A stretch of 64,000 nucleotides of DNA from Flabesymbios commensalis (lineage: Eukaryota; Annelida; Polychaeta; Terebellida; Flabelligeridae): contig OZ024915.1 of the NCBI GenBank assembly GCA_964017125.1, positions 20,111,970 through 20,175,969 of the forward strand. The letters are read 5' to 3'. The number at the start of each line of letters is the position of its first letter. Positions within the stretch are counted from its first letter, which is position 1. This document shows positions 14,201 to 20,708 of the stretch, one piece after another. Below the pieces are notes generated by a model, which was given only the letters and a program-made list of their open reading frames with translations, searched no databases and had not been told where the DNA came from. The position numbers were made by a program, and so were the translations under genes.

Positions 14201-17200
14201 AATGAAGCACTTAAAGTGTTAACATACACACTGTTTAGTTGCAACAAGGAAAATAGATCTGATCTGATTCTATTTTCCTTGGCTGCAATGACTTTGTTCT
14301 TAATGACAATTACGATTTTTTGTAATTATAATTGCTCTACATTTCCAGATCCCTACTATTACTTATTATTCCAATGATTTTATCATATATGCAGACTAAA
14401 ACTTGAAGGACGATACTATGAATTTAAAGGTGATCTATCACCCTTATATATAGTAAAAGTCACTTTAAATTTGTCACTTTTGCGTTGCATGCTTTTCGCT
14501 AATTACTCCCGCAATTTTCATCCGATTGTCATGAAATTTGGCAAGCATTATTTTCTACTCTTACGGCAACTTCCCTGAAAATTTAAAGAAAAAATATTAT
14601 GTAGTTTAAAAGTTAGACCATTTGACATGTAGTAATTTTGAATTATGACGCTCCTCTATAAACCCATTAATTTCAATCAGCTTTAATCTCGAAATTCTAC
14701 TACATGTCGAATGGTCTAACTTTTAAAATACTGACTCAAATTTCTCGGAAATTTTTCGGGTAGGCGCCGGAATAGTTGGAAAGACTACTTGCAAAACTTC
14801 ATGTAGATTGATCAAGAATCGAGTGAGAAATCGGCGAAAAACACCCAACGCTGGTGGAAGTTGACTGGAACTATAGTATGAATAATTTTGTGACAAATAA
14901 ATCAAAGTTGCTACAAGATGGGGCACAAGTGTTTCCTTATATGGGGTGATTAGACCCTCTCAGAGGGTCACATGATAGCCAATCATCCCATATAAGGACA
15001 TAATTTTTCATACCATATAAGGGGTGATAGATCACCTTTTATTAATCAGGTTACAATGATCTGACCAGCAGAACAAGTCCCGCATGTTTATCATAACGTT
15101 CACGTGCATCAACCCGCTATACATGTGATGAGGTGATATCCCAGCAAACAAGATACATTGAGCCAATGCTGGCTCAATGCTGGGCCAGCGTCGCAGACGG
15201 TGGCCCAGCATTGAACCAGCACTGGCTCAATGTGTCTTGTTTGCTGGGATAATAACCCTTTCGTCGCTAAGCCCGGAAATATTCGTTTTATATCGTCTTA
15301 TTATCCGATCAAATTGGGAAATAAATGTGTCTTTAGGCATCAAATGTTCGATCTCAAATATGAGTAATTTTCACCCATTTGAAGTTGTGGGTCGCGGTAG
15401 CGAGACACAACTTCAAGTGGGTGAAAATTTAAATAGGATAACTCAGCGGGAAAAGGATCAGTGCATATACAGTAGGAATCACATTAACACATGAATGTTT
15501 TTCACTGAATTCTCAGTCAATTCTCAGCCAATTTTGATGAAATTTTACAAGCGCTAAATATTGTCTAGTGATGCGGCAACAACCTTGGAAATTTAATTTA
15601 AAAATATTTTACAATGTAAAAGTCAATAACATGTAGGCCCTAGTGAACAGTTACATGTCGTCTTTCTAAAGATATTACTTTCATCTTAGAATTACATTAC
15701 ATGTCGAAATGTAATGGTCCTACTTCTGCAATATCTACTAAAACTTCGCGAAATTTCCAGGGTATTCGAAAAGGCTGCTTGCAAAATGCCAAGAAAATTG
15801 TTTGAGAATTGTTTGAGAAATTCTTATTCGCCTCGCGTAATCTGATTCCGGAAATAAGTGCTTTACCACTTGTCCTGATAAATTGCTTGCTTCTATTTTT
15901 CGTCATTTGAAGCCGAAATTGCTAACGCCATTTCCAGCTTCAAATGACAAAAAAATATTTATATTTATGGAAAATAGAAATATTCAATATGAAATTATTG
16001 GATTAAGCATCTACCAAAAATATGTTATCAAATTTAATGATATCTCTATTGATATAAAACATGGTTGAAACTGTAAATATACGGGCCTAGCAGGACAAGG
16101 GTTAGGAAAACATTGGCCCAGCGGTCGTACAATGATGGCCGTACCCGCGCTGGACCAATGTCCCTTAGCTTTCTTTGATTTGTCGTCCAGGCATGCACAA
16201 TCCAAAATGTGGACAACTCACCTTAACTGACAATAACAACACCTGCACAAAATAACCACACAGTATAAACTTAAAGTGATGGATAAATCGGCATTGCGCA
16301 TGTTCGCACTTGGCATGATAACGCCCTGTGAACGTCATAAAGTGTACGTAAAAACCTAGTAAATTCAATCTCACTAATGACTATTTTTTGCAAAAATATA
16401 TGAAATCATCATTTCATGTTGCGCCGTGAAAATGATCGTACACAAAACACACACACAAAAGAATAATATTCTACAATAAGCATGATGAGAATTGATTATA
16501 AAATATGTAAATAGCAAAGAATACGAATCATTTTTAGTTGGGAAATATAAAAAGAAAGATATATTTTTTTGAAAAAAACCCCGCTACATAATTAACTGAT
16601 AATTGCAAGAAAAACATGATTGCCATAGATTCATTCCCATTTAAAATACATACTTTGTAACTAAATAATAAACGAACGCAGTCAGCTTGTAGAATGTGAT
16701 CTTAAAAACCAGTTGAGTGTAGGGAAAATGAATTAAATGACGACGGTAAGCATTTTCTTTATTGCAGTGATTCATAAAACTCACCAAGTGGAGGATTCTC
16801 CTCACCGGCAGACACTAGACGTTGAACTAATTCTGGCTTGAAGTTGGCCCAGCGTCACAGAAGATGAAACAAAATTGAGCCAGCATTGGTCCAACGTCTC
16901 AAGACCACTGCGGAGATGTGATTTTAAAGTTTCTAATTTCAGTAAAAAAATCACTGCCATATTAATTATCGTTGATGGGTCTATTAATTGCCTGACTGAC
17001 GTTGTAGTTTGTGGTATAGTTTTCCAGTAAATGAATTATTGTTGTCATGAGTGTCACGCTAGGGGAGGGAGGGGGGGATTTGAGACAGGTCGTTAGGCAG
17101 AAAATATTTCTGTTTCCGATAACCCTGCCGACAATATTTTACCCTCAAATAATTAAACCTAATTTTAATTACCCGGTGTCCCAAATTTTTTTATGTCAAT

Positions 17201-20200
17201 TTAAAAAACGCCCTTACCAATGTGTGAACAGCCTTTTTGGGACTATTTGGCAGTTTCTTTAGAAGTGAAATTGCAAAGAAAAATTTCCTACCTGCCTATT
17301 ACTACTAGGGCACCACAGGCTGACAAATACTCACATCTGAGAACACATTGCGAACGTCTTTCTTCTGCTGTTGTTTTTGTTTTTGCCGCTTCCTTATGGT
17401 GGCGTTAAGTGTGTCCACGCGCTTGCGCACTGCAGCAGCCTGGGCTTTAGTCAGCGATGACGTCTCCCGCTTTAGGACGTCCTCCGCCAACTCACGGCCC
17501 TCTGTAACCATAGCAACAGGTGAGTAGAAATACGTAAAAGTGCTAAAAGGTTATTCTGGTTAACCCTTTAACTTTTTTGCCGCCGAATGATTTAATTAGA
17601 ATTCTCACTCACTTGAAGTTGTGTCTCGCTGACGCGATCAACAACTTCGAATTATTGAAAATTATTCAGATTTGACAAAATGGACGTCAACTTTTTTCAA
17701 ATGTTGCTGATTTACCATCACATTTTATATTCAATATGTTTAAAATGTGGTACTTAATGTGGTAATGAAACAATTAGAAACCGAATATATTCGGGACCGG
17801 CGGTCGAAGAGTTAAAGACCAAACCAAAGGATGCGGAAAATGTCATAAAAGACTCAGTGCGTCCACTTCCCCTGTAACCTCAGGGGGTATTCTAATTAAC
17901 ACTTTGCCTGCGAGAATATTCGTTTTTAATATGTTTTATTAGCTGTTTAAATCACTGTTATTGGAATTATAATGTCAACATCAAGGTTTTTAAATATTTG
18001 GTGACAAATTGAACAAATATGAGTAATTTTCAACCACATCAGATTGTGAATCGCCCAGACACAACTTCATGTGGTTGAAAATTTATATAAAAAAACTTAT
18101 TAGGATTAGGGTTAACGTAGCTATCACGGCTTAGTTTGAACACCTACTAGTCTTTTATGGGTCTACGTCGCTTGTGTTAACCCTTAGCGCGCTGAATTAA
18201 TTTTGTATAAATCGTGGAGGCCAGAGGGTTCATTTCAATTTGAAATCATCATAAATGTATTAGTTAGCTCTTTCTGATTCATTTGAATACCTAAGTTATG
18301 GGTCTACGGCCGTTATAAATATGTTGATTCTTACAGTGCGGGGATAGACTTGGGTCGTCAGAATCTGACGTCTACAGACGTCAGATTATGACGACGAAGG
18401 TCTATAACGCACCGTAAGGGTTAAAGCGCTGAAATATTTTTCCATAAACAATGGAGAACAAAGGGGTTTTTTCAATTTGAAATAATCATAAATGTCTTAG
18501 TTAGCGCTTTTCGATTCATTTGAATACCTATGATATGGGTCTACGGCTCATTAGAAACATTGTTACCCTTACAGTGCGGGGATCGACTTTAGACGTCAGA
18601 ATCTGACGTCTACAGACGTCAGATTCTGACGACTAAAGTCGATCCCCGCACTGTAAGAGTGAAAATATTTCTAGTGGCCATAACCACACAACATACATGT
18701 AGGTATTCAAATGAATCAGAAAGAGGTAACTAAGACATTTATGATGATTTCAAATTGAAAAAACCCTTTGGTTTATACAAAAATATTTCAGCGCTTTAAG
18801 GGTTATAAGTGGTAATCACGCCTATAGCCGTGTTCGGCCTTTTTTGTTTGTTTTTCAAATGAGACCATTTGCAAGCGAAAAGAGCATCACCTTTACTATA
18901 CATTAGCATAATGTTTGGCTTTAAATTCTATATATCTCAGTAATTTTCAACCTAATGTGGGTCGCGACAGCGTGACACAACTTCAAGTGGGTTGAAATTT
19001 AAATTTAGCGCTTTAAGGGTTAATACTTAACACTTACAGTGCGGAGAATCGATATTAGTCGTCAGTATCTGACGTCTACAGACGATCCTTGCACTGTAAG
19101 AGTAAACATATTTATAATGGCCGTAGACCCATAACATAGGTATTCAAATGAATCTAAGATTTATGATGATATCAAATTGAAAAAAGACTCTTTGGTCTCC
19201 ATGGTTTTTACAAAAATTGTCAGCGCTTTAAGGCTTAATACTGAATGGCCAAGACTGACCTTCATTGTCTTCAGATTCTCACGTTAATAATCGATGAAAT
19301 CAACCAACAATCAACTAACTGAATCGAGTGCTGAATATAACGGTGTATTTATGATTTATAATTTGAACTGCGATCCACAACTCTGTTCAAATTTTAGGGT
19401 ACAATTACCATGATTACATACACACACAGTTGCTGCATAAATTCTATTGGTAAAATATAATTCTCAAATATCGTCTACATTTTGTCTAGATTTTGATCAC
19501 AGACGATGGACTATACTCAAGATATTTGGACACTCTGCACATTTGTGTCGCTCACCTTCAAATTTAGAAACAAGGCTGCTGAATCCGGCATCTTGTAACC
19601 ATGACAACTCCTGTTCTCCTTCTAAAACACGCCAGACAAAAATATGTAATAATCAGTGATATCAAGTTTTGTAGAATAAATCTGACTTTCAACTGTTAAT
19701 TTTTTTAGTGCTAAATTATATTCAACTACATAAGACTATCTGTGATACATTAAAAGCTTCCTCGAATCAGCATTTCCAATAGGCACCCCCCGCACGCAAA
19801 CAAATCTTTAAAATATTTTAAGGCAGTGACACACCATACGTGATCCTTTATAACGTAACTCTATGGACAGCCTCGCTTCCCAAATGAAGGGCTACCATAG
19901 AATGTCATTATCATGATTATAACTTTGCTGTACGAATGGCCAGTCCGTATTTTTTCAAAACGTTTTGGAGGCTACTTCAACCATACGGCCATTTAAATAT
20001 GTCCACTATCCAGCAAACACGAGACATTGCCCCTTTGTTGGATCAATACTGGTCCACGGTCTGCGACGCTGGCCCAACATTGATCCAACAAAGGGCCAAT
20101 GTTTTGTCTCTGGTTTTGGCGCGGGCAACATTTCTATATTATGTGTTTTAACTTTGATACGTTTTTATCTGTAGTATATATATTTTCATCTGTATTATAT

Positions 20201-20708
20201 ATTATATAATTGAATGTTTGTTTTCATATAACAAAATCCCTCCAGGGCACATATGAAAAATAGCCTGAACGCTAATAATGTCCACCCTGTATAAATATGT
20301 CTCAATAAATGAATAAACAAAAAATAAATTGTGTTCGCTGGGTATAGATGTTATTTTAACGTGCTAATATAATACATATAGCAGCAAAACATGAAGCAGC
20401 TCAATTTGTAATAGTAGCCCAGCAAACACAAAACATTTGCATAACATTTATACAACGTCGCACCAATGTCTGCGAGGTTGGGCTAACATTGTACAGATGT
20501 TATGCAAATGTTTTGTGTTAGCTGGGAGGTTACATGTACATTTGCTGGCCTTACCATCAGGAGTCTTGGACAGATCCTCGTCTGCCGTCTCGTCATTAGA
20601 GGAGCTGCTTCCCTCTTCAATTTCCTGGATCTCTGTCTTCATGTCCTCCAGGTCGCGGGAGTCCGTACTCGCGTGGCTGCCCGCCACAGCGGCCACGGCC
20701 GTCGCCAT
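2038..20708 (-). CDS. ARHGAP18: ARHGAP18/28/40-family Rho GTPase-activating protein, N-terminal 280 residues in seven exons
   Basis: Coding segments in transcript order are 20708-20555, 19621-19556, 17501-17335, 10766-10631, 8169-8063, 7360-7319 and 2206-2038. All introns are GT-AG, and the phases agree at every junction (1,1,0,1,0,0, leaving 1). The joined product has an acidic N-terminus, then PDEGE...SWLQDAGFSSL, then LTKAQAAAVRKRVDTL, then a low-complexity polar linker, then LALIELTSIFDIHN. Vertebrate ARHGAP18 has the same blocks in the same order (PDEGE...EWLKEAGLSNL, LTRTQAAAVQKRVETV, LALIELTALYDVLG). The RhoGAP domain, which speeds GTP hydrolysis on Rho-type GTPases, follows these blocks in the family and must lie left of position 1 or beyond. 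Family members act at the cell cortex and on actin; the fly homologue is conundrum. Which paralogue this is (18, 28 or 40) cannot be settled from the N-terminal half. Confidence 0.88.
2383..2550 (+). mobile_element. TTAA-B foldback fragment, old
   Basis: Diverged family-B left arm (CGCTGAAATATGTTTGTATA ... TTTATGGGTCTAAGGCCAT ... GTGCTGGGATCGTCT). No intact ends. Confidence 0.6.
2985..3228 (+). mobile_element. TTAA-C foldback MITE
   Basis: Family-C copy from TAAGCCCTGACGATGCATTA to GGCTTGAAAGGGTTA. The hairpin has arms CATCTTCATCCACTACAAGT and CTTGTAGTGGATGAAGATGA. The first few terminal bases are degraded. Confidence 0.8.
3442..3550. mobile_element. FB foldback element (ATTTGTATAAC subtype)
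   Basis: Near-complete palindrome TCCCAGTAAGCATAAAACAT ... AATGTTTGTGTTTACTGGA with centre around ACGTCGAAGACGTTGG. This subtype has TTTGTATAACATTTATACAA in the arms instead of the CAATGTTGG arms. Confidence 0.85.
3551..4839. other. Intronic, no gene seen
   Basis: AT-rich intron of the ARHGAP gene. At 3675-3765 there is a short run of TTCAAG/CTTGAA-type near-repeats. I see no exon, RNA gene or complete mobile element. Confidence 0.6.
4844..5617 (-). mobile_element. TTAA-D foldback MITE, split by a 530-bp insertion
   Basis: The family-D copy is bounded by TTAA at 4840-4843 and 5618-5621. Its two parts (4844-4870 and 5401-5617) match the uninterrupted copy at 13979-14218 in reverse orientation. 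The hairpin CCTTTCATTTGAAGTTGGCA / its complement lies at 5411-5464. Confidence 0.88.
4871..5400. mobile_element. 530-bp TTAA-flanked DNA transposon nested in a TTAA-D copy
   Basis: Ends AGGGACCCCTTGGGATGA and, reverse complemented, AGCAGCCCCTTGGGATGA form an 18-bp inverted repeat with three mismatches. TTAA is duplicated at 4867-4870 and 5401-5404. The unoccupied TTAA is visible in the sister copy at about 14190-14195. No transposase frame, so non-autonomous. The TTAA duplication and C-rich tip suggest piggyBac-type mobility. Confidence 0.88.
5622..7243. other. Intronic, no gene seen
   Basis: AT-rich ARHGAP intron. At about 5925-5990 is a weak inverted pair (GGACGTTGGGTTAACAT / TTGGGTTAAAGTTGTCAACGTCC), probably a decayed foldback element. 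The open frame on the minus strand at 7165-6902 has no recognisable features. Confidence 0.5.
7244..7296. mobile_element. FB foldback remnant next to a splice donor
   Basis: Internally deleted FB copy: CCCAGCAAACACAAGGTGTT ... TGTTTGCCGG ... GTCTGCTGGGA. It begins 16 nt downstream (in transcript sense) of the exon 6 donor. Confidence 0.7.
7319..7360 (-). CDS. ARHGAP18: ARHGAP18-like coding microexon 6 (residues 211-224)
   Basis: A 42-nt exon between acceptor GCTTATACAG and the consensus donor GTAAGT (7318-7313), phase 0 on both sides. It reads NRRRSGWSKEDGLP. Both splice sites are strong and the phases fit exons 5 and 7. Protein similarity alone would not identify it. An FB foldback remnant (7244-7296) begins 16 nt past the donor. 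Confidence 0.75.
7711..7910 (+). mobile_element. TTAA-B foldback MITE, right end degraded
   Basis: Begins after TTAA 7707-7710 with a modified TCCTTACA end, then AACGCTGAAATATTTTTGTA, the AATACCTATG segment and a shortened GGGGACTGTCTTTAGACGG core. Confidence 0.7.
7941..8053. mobile_element. FB foldback element abutting the exon 5 donor
   Basis: From CCCAGTCAGCACGATACATT to TTTTTTGCTGTGA with centre CACCGTCTGCGACGATGG. Its right end is 3 nt from the GTGAGT donor of exon 5, so the nascent intron starts almost directly with the foldback. Confidence 0.82.
8063..8169 (-). CDS. ARHGAP18: ARHGAP18-like coding exon 5 (residues 175-210)
   Basis: A 107-nt exon between acceptor TTTCTTTACAG and donor GTGAGT (8062-8057), phase 1 in and 0 out. 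It reads DQVETLRIDRARGEGD then IPVNFDVADSEDSPEP. The DI-x-V-x-F-x-x-A-x-S/E run resembles DINLEVSFAEQ in vertebrate ARHGAP18 at the same relative position. The exon is squeezed between two FB foldback elements: one ends 3 nt past the donor and the other begins 42 nt upstream of the exon. Confidence 0.85.
8212..8318. mobile_element. FB foldback element upstream of exon 5
   Basis: CAACAAACACGATACGTTAA ... GATCGTGTTTGCTGTG with arms TTAATGTTGGGCCGACGTC / GACGGTGGTTCAACATTAA. It lies 42 nt before exon 5 in transcript sense. Confidence 0.82.
8355..8591 (+). mobile_element. TTAA-A foldback MITE
   Basis: TTAA at 8351-8354 and 8592-8595. Contains CACGACTATAGTCGTTTTTA, then AAATATGAGTGATTTTCAGT, then the family-A hairpin (CACGTGAAGTTGTG ... 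CGCGGTAGCGAG ... CACAACTTCAC). Confidence 0.85.
8660..8768 (+). mobile_element. TTAA-A foldback fragment
   Basis: Hairpin CAGTTGAAGTTGTGGATCGC / GCGAGACAACTTCAAATGAC followed by ATGGGTTAA. The left part is degraded. Confidence 0.65.
8818..8900. mobile_element. Diverged CCAAT-palindrome element (relative of 46791-46878)
   Basis: AGGCTTCTGATTGGTCGAGA / CTTGACTAATCCGAAGCCT inverted arms, then ACGATATATCGTAGCTTTGT. Same building blocks as the 88-bp palindrome at 46791, but with mismatched arms. Confidence 0.65.
9065..9909. mobile_element. 845-bp non-autonomous DNA transposon, GTCACACTAC ends
   Basis: Inverted ends GGCTCTGTCACACTAC and, reverse complemented, GGTCCTGTCACACTAC. The left part (9100-9370) is CpG-rich and full of AACGTTC/GAACG motifs. 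It includes the foldback TCATCGGGCGCTC / GAACGCCCGATGAGCG at 9250-9285. The right part is AT-rich. No transposase frame; open frames there are low-complexity by-products. Target duplication not clear, so superfamily not assigned. Confidence 0.65.
9910..10412. other. Intronic stretch with a family-A hairpin at 10183-10250
   Basis: Only a 14-base C run at 10142-10155 and a decayed TTAA-A hairpin (CACTTGAATGTGTGTCTCGC / GCGATCCACAACTTCAAGTG) stand out. No gene. Confidence 0.6.
10413..10521. mobile_element. FB foldback element
   Basis: CCCAGCAAACACGAGACATT ... CTGGTGTTTGCTGGG, centre CAGCGTCTACGACGCTGG. TA precedes the left end and TGTA follows the right. It lies about 110 nt past the donor of exon 4. 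Confidence 0.88.
10631..10766 (-). CDS. ARHGAP18: ARHGAP18-like coding exon 4 (residues 130-174)
   Basis: A 136-nt open exon between acceptor TTGCCACAG and donor GTTAGC, phase 0 in and 1 out. That is exactly what exons 3 and 5 need. It encodes a basic, Ser/Pro/Lys-rich linker (KPTRPSKTRERSFMKSKGN). Linkers at this place are poorly conserved in the family, so support rests on splice sites, phase and an open frame. The donor is weak at +4 to +6. FB foldback elements lie on both sides (10413-10521 and 10853-10931). Confidence 0.78.
10853..10931. mobile_element. Foldback element, CTGGGCACACGACGTT variant
   Basis: CTGGGCACACGACGTTGTTG ... CAACAACGTCATGTGCCCAG with a perfect centre TTGAATCAACGTCAATGACG / TTGATTCAACG. 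Related in style to FB but with different termini. About 87 nt upstream of exon 4. Confidence 0.75.
10955..11113 (+). mobile_element. TTAA-C foldback MITE, 5' truncated
   Basis: From GGGGTTTGAGAACGAAAATT to GCTTGAAAGGG followed by TTAA 11114-11117. Family-C hairpin present (CATCTTCATCCACTACAAGT and complement). Confidence 0.75.
11118..11264 (+). mobile_element. TTAA-A foldback MITE, truncated
   Basis: Lies between the shared TTAA 11114-11117 and TTAA 11265-11268. Hairpin CACCTGAAGTTGTGGATC / GCGAGACACAACTTCAGGTG. Confidence 0.7.
11609..11838 (-). mobile_element. TTAA-C foldback MITE
   Basis: Starts after TTAA 11605-11608 with CCCTTTCATTGTCATCTTC and ends in CGATGCATTAAAGC reverse complement followed by AAGGGTAA. 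Complete family-C copy on the opposite strand. Confidence 0.82.
12068..12262 (+). mobile_element. TTAA-B foldback MITE, decayed
   Basis: TTACAACGCTGAAATATTTT ... GAGGAGATCGACTTTAGACG with only half of the hairpin left. Confidence 0.65.
12263..13043. other. Intronic, no gene seen
   Basis: AT-rich ARHGAP intron. Open frames at 12506-12923 are short and without recognisable features. Confidence 0.55.
13044..13272 (+). mobile_element. TTAA-E foldback MITE, left limit uncertain
   Basis: Contains the family-E hairpin in shortened form (CATTTGAAGCTGGACATTGA / GTTAGCTTCAAATGAATAAA), then AATTCAGCAGCCGAATGG and TTAA 13273-13276. This right part is the same as in the copy at 59290-59519. Confidence 0.55.
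13281..13515 (+). mobile_element. TTAA-B foldback MITE
   Basis: TTAAAGCGCTGAAATATGTT ... hairpin GTCAGAATCTGACGTC / GACGTCAGATTGTGACGTC ... GATCCCCGCGCTGTGATGG. Left TTAA 13284-13287; the right end has lost the AAGGGTTAA tip. Confidence 0.75.
13979..14218 (+). mobile_element. TTAA-D foldback MITE (uninterrupted reference copy)
   Basis: TTAA at 13975-13978 and 14219-14222. Ends CCCTTTGAGTGCGGG and GCACTTAAAGTG. Hairpin CCTTTCATTTGAAGTTGGCA with a GCGTGAGC loop. It contains the intact TTAA (about 14191-14194) that is occupied in the copy at 4844-5617. Confidence 0.9.
14426..15039. mobile_element. 614-bp foldback DNA element, AAAGGTGATCTATCACCC ends
   Basis: Terminal inverted repeat AAAGGTGATCTATCACCC (each itself a small palindrome) followed by TTATAT. 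A second inverted pair lies inside: AAAGTTAGACCATTTGACAT near 14610 and its near-complement near 14705. No coding capacity. Right arm has the block CTCTCAGAGGGTCACATGAT. Superfamily not assigned. Confidence 0.72.
15139..15249. mobile_element. FB foldback element with clean TA flanks
   Basis: TA (15137-15138), then TCCCAGCAAACAAGATACAT ... GTGTCTTGTTTGCTGGGA, then TA (15250-15251). Centre CCAGCGTCGCAGACGGTGG. Arms CAATGCTGGCTCAATGCTGG are composed of two repeated CAATGCTGG units. Confidence 0.9.
15255..15460 (+). mobile_element. TTAA-A foldback MITE
   Basis: Starts AACCCTTTCGTCGCTAAG and has ATATGAGTAATTTTCACCCA and the hairpin CATTTGAAGTTGTGGGTC / GCGAGACACAACTTCAAGTG. The right tip is mutated. 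Confidence 0.75.
15500..15800. other. Foldback-like segment related to 14426-15039
   Basis: Inverted AACATGTAGGCCCTAGTGAA / TTACATTACATGTCGAAATG style arms around 15620-15715, plus GAAATTTCCAGGGTATTCG. It resembles the inside of the 14426 element, but I cannot find its ends. Confidence 0.4.
15880..16105 (+). mobile_element. TTAA-E foldback MITE, left end unclear
   Basis: Hairpin CGTCATTTGAAGCCGAAATT / TTTCCAGCTTCAAATGAC with GCTAACGC loop, AAATATTCAATATGAAATTA body, and right end GCAGGACAAGGGTTAG. Confidence 0.65.
16106..17334. other. Intronic; one decayed FB copy at about 16810-16905
   Basis: A small palindrome GGCCCAGCGGTCGTACAATG... at 16110-16150 and a diverged FB copy (GACACTAGACGTTGAACTAA ... 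GCATTGGTCCAACGTCTC). Otherwise AT-rich intron without exons that I can support. Confidence 0.5.
17335..17501 (-). CDS. ARHGAP18: ARHGAP18-like coding exon 3 (residues 74-129)
   Basis: A 167-nt exon between acceptor TGGTTACAG and donor GTGAGT (17334-17329), phase 1 in and 0 out. It encodes LTKAQAAAVRKRVDTL then a basic Gln/Lys run (RKRQKQKQQQKKDVRNVF). The LT..QAAAV..RV.T and DVR..F pattern is the best-conserved N-terminal signature of ARHGAP18/28 proteins (LTRTQAAAVQKRVETV...DVRDIF in the human protein). The Lys/Gln run is longer than in vertebrates. Confidence 0.92.
17564..17811 (-). mobile_element. TTAA-A foldback MITE, GCGTCAGCG subtype
   Basis: TTAA 17560-17563 and 17812-17815. Hairpin CACTTGAAGTTGTGTCTCGC / GCGATCAACAACTTCGAATT, body with TTTAAAATGTGGTACTTAAT, end CGAATATATTCGGGACCGGC. 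Relatives: 22287, 23370, 43422 and 51833. Confidence 0.85.
17900..18111 (+). mobile_element. TTAA-A foldback MITE
   Basis: TTAA 17896-17899 and 18112-18115. Hairpin CACATCAGATTGTGAATCGC / GACACAACTTCATGTGG with shortened loop; GGATTAGGG right tip. Confidence 0.82.
18181..18420 (+). mobile_element. TTAA-B foldback MITE
   Basis: TTAA 18177-18180 and 18421-18424. Left arm CGCGCTGAATTAATTTTGTA, AATACCTAAGTTATGGGTCT, hairpin CGTCAGAATCTGACGTCTAC / AGACGTCAGATTATGACG. It shares its right TTAA with the next element. Confidence 0.88.
18425..18802. mobile_element. TTAA-B double-arm (head-to-head) palindromic element, 378 bp
   Basis: Unlike the other B copies this one is symmetrical end to end. AAGCGCTGAAATATTTTTCC on the left matches the complement of TATACAAAAATATTTCAGCG on the right, with about 185-bp arms around GACGTCTACAGACGTC. 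The left tip follows TTAA 18421-18424; the right tip is GGGTTATAA. Confidence 0.88.
18805..19019 (+). mobile_element. TTAA-A foldback MITE, hairpin eroded
   Basis: AATCACGCCTATAGCCGTGT, AATTTTCAACC, then GTGGGTCGCGACAGCG / GACACAACTTCAAGTGGG, ending CTTTAAGGGTTAA. Confidence 0.7.
19031..19234 (-). mobile_element. TTAA-B foldback MITE
   Basis: TTAA 19027-19030 and 19235-19238. Core GTCGTCAGTATCTGACGTCT then right arm CATAGGTATTCAAATGAATC ... TTGTCAGCGCTTTAAGG. The hairpin has lost part of its second arm. Confidence 0.82.
19235..20007. other. Intronic around exon 2
   Basis: Holds coding exon 2 (19556-19621). The rest is AT-rich with no further signal I can support. Confidence 0.5.
19556..19621 (-). 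CDS. ARHGAP18: ARHGAP18-like coding exon 2 (residues 52-73)
   Basis: A 66-nt exon between acceptor GTTTTAG (19622-19628) and donor GTGAGC (19555-19550), phase 1 in and 1 out. It reads EGEQELSWLQDAGFSSLV followed by SKFE. Joined to exon 1 it gives PDEGE...WL..AGFSSL, which matches the family's PDEGE...WLKEAGLSNL block. The tryptophan and the AG-F/L-S pair are the conserved points. A shorter exon starting at 19591 would also be in phase but would lose the matching WL part, so the longer form is chosen. Confidence 0.85.
20008..20122. mobile_element. FB foldback element
   Basis: TATCCAGCAAACACGAGACA ... ATGTTTTGTCTCTGGTTTTG with centre CACGGTCTGCGACGCTGG. Right tip mutated. Confidence 0.78.
20418..20527. 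mobile_element. FB foldback element 21 nt past the exon 1 donor
   Basis: CCCAGCAAACACAAAACATT ... TTTTGTGTTAGCTGGGA with arms TTTGCATAACATTTATACAA and complement (TTTGTATAAC subtype). In transcript sense it starts 21 nt after the GTAAGG donor. Confidence 0.88.
20555..20708 (-). CDS. ARHGAP18: ARHGAP18-like coding exon 1 (residues 1-51)
   Basis: The start ATG at 20708 has G at -3 and G at +4. It is preceded in frame by TAA (20720-20718), so the start is fixed. The exon encodes an Ala-rich tip (MATAVAAVAGS), then an acidic, Ser-rich stretch containing DLEDMKTEIQEIEE. This is comparable to the acidic region before the WLKEAG block of vertebrate ARHGAP18. The donor GTAAGG follows GATG, leaving phase 1. 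It is GC-richer than the surrounding introns. An FB foldback element begins 21 nt past the donor. Confidence 0.88.

Noticed and set aside
19556-19591. A 36-nt version of ARHGAP exon 2
   Set aside because: It is in phase, but the 66-nt version has a better acceptor and adds the EGEQELSWLQ segment that matches the family.
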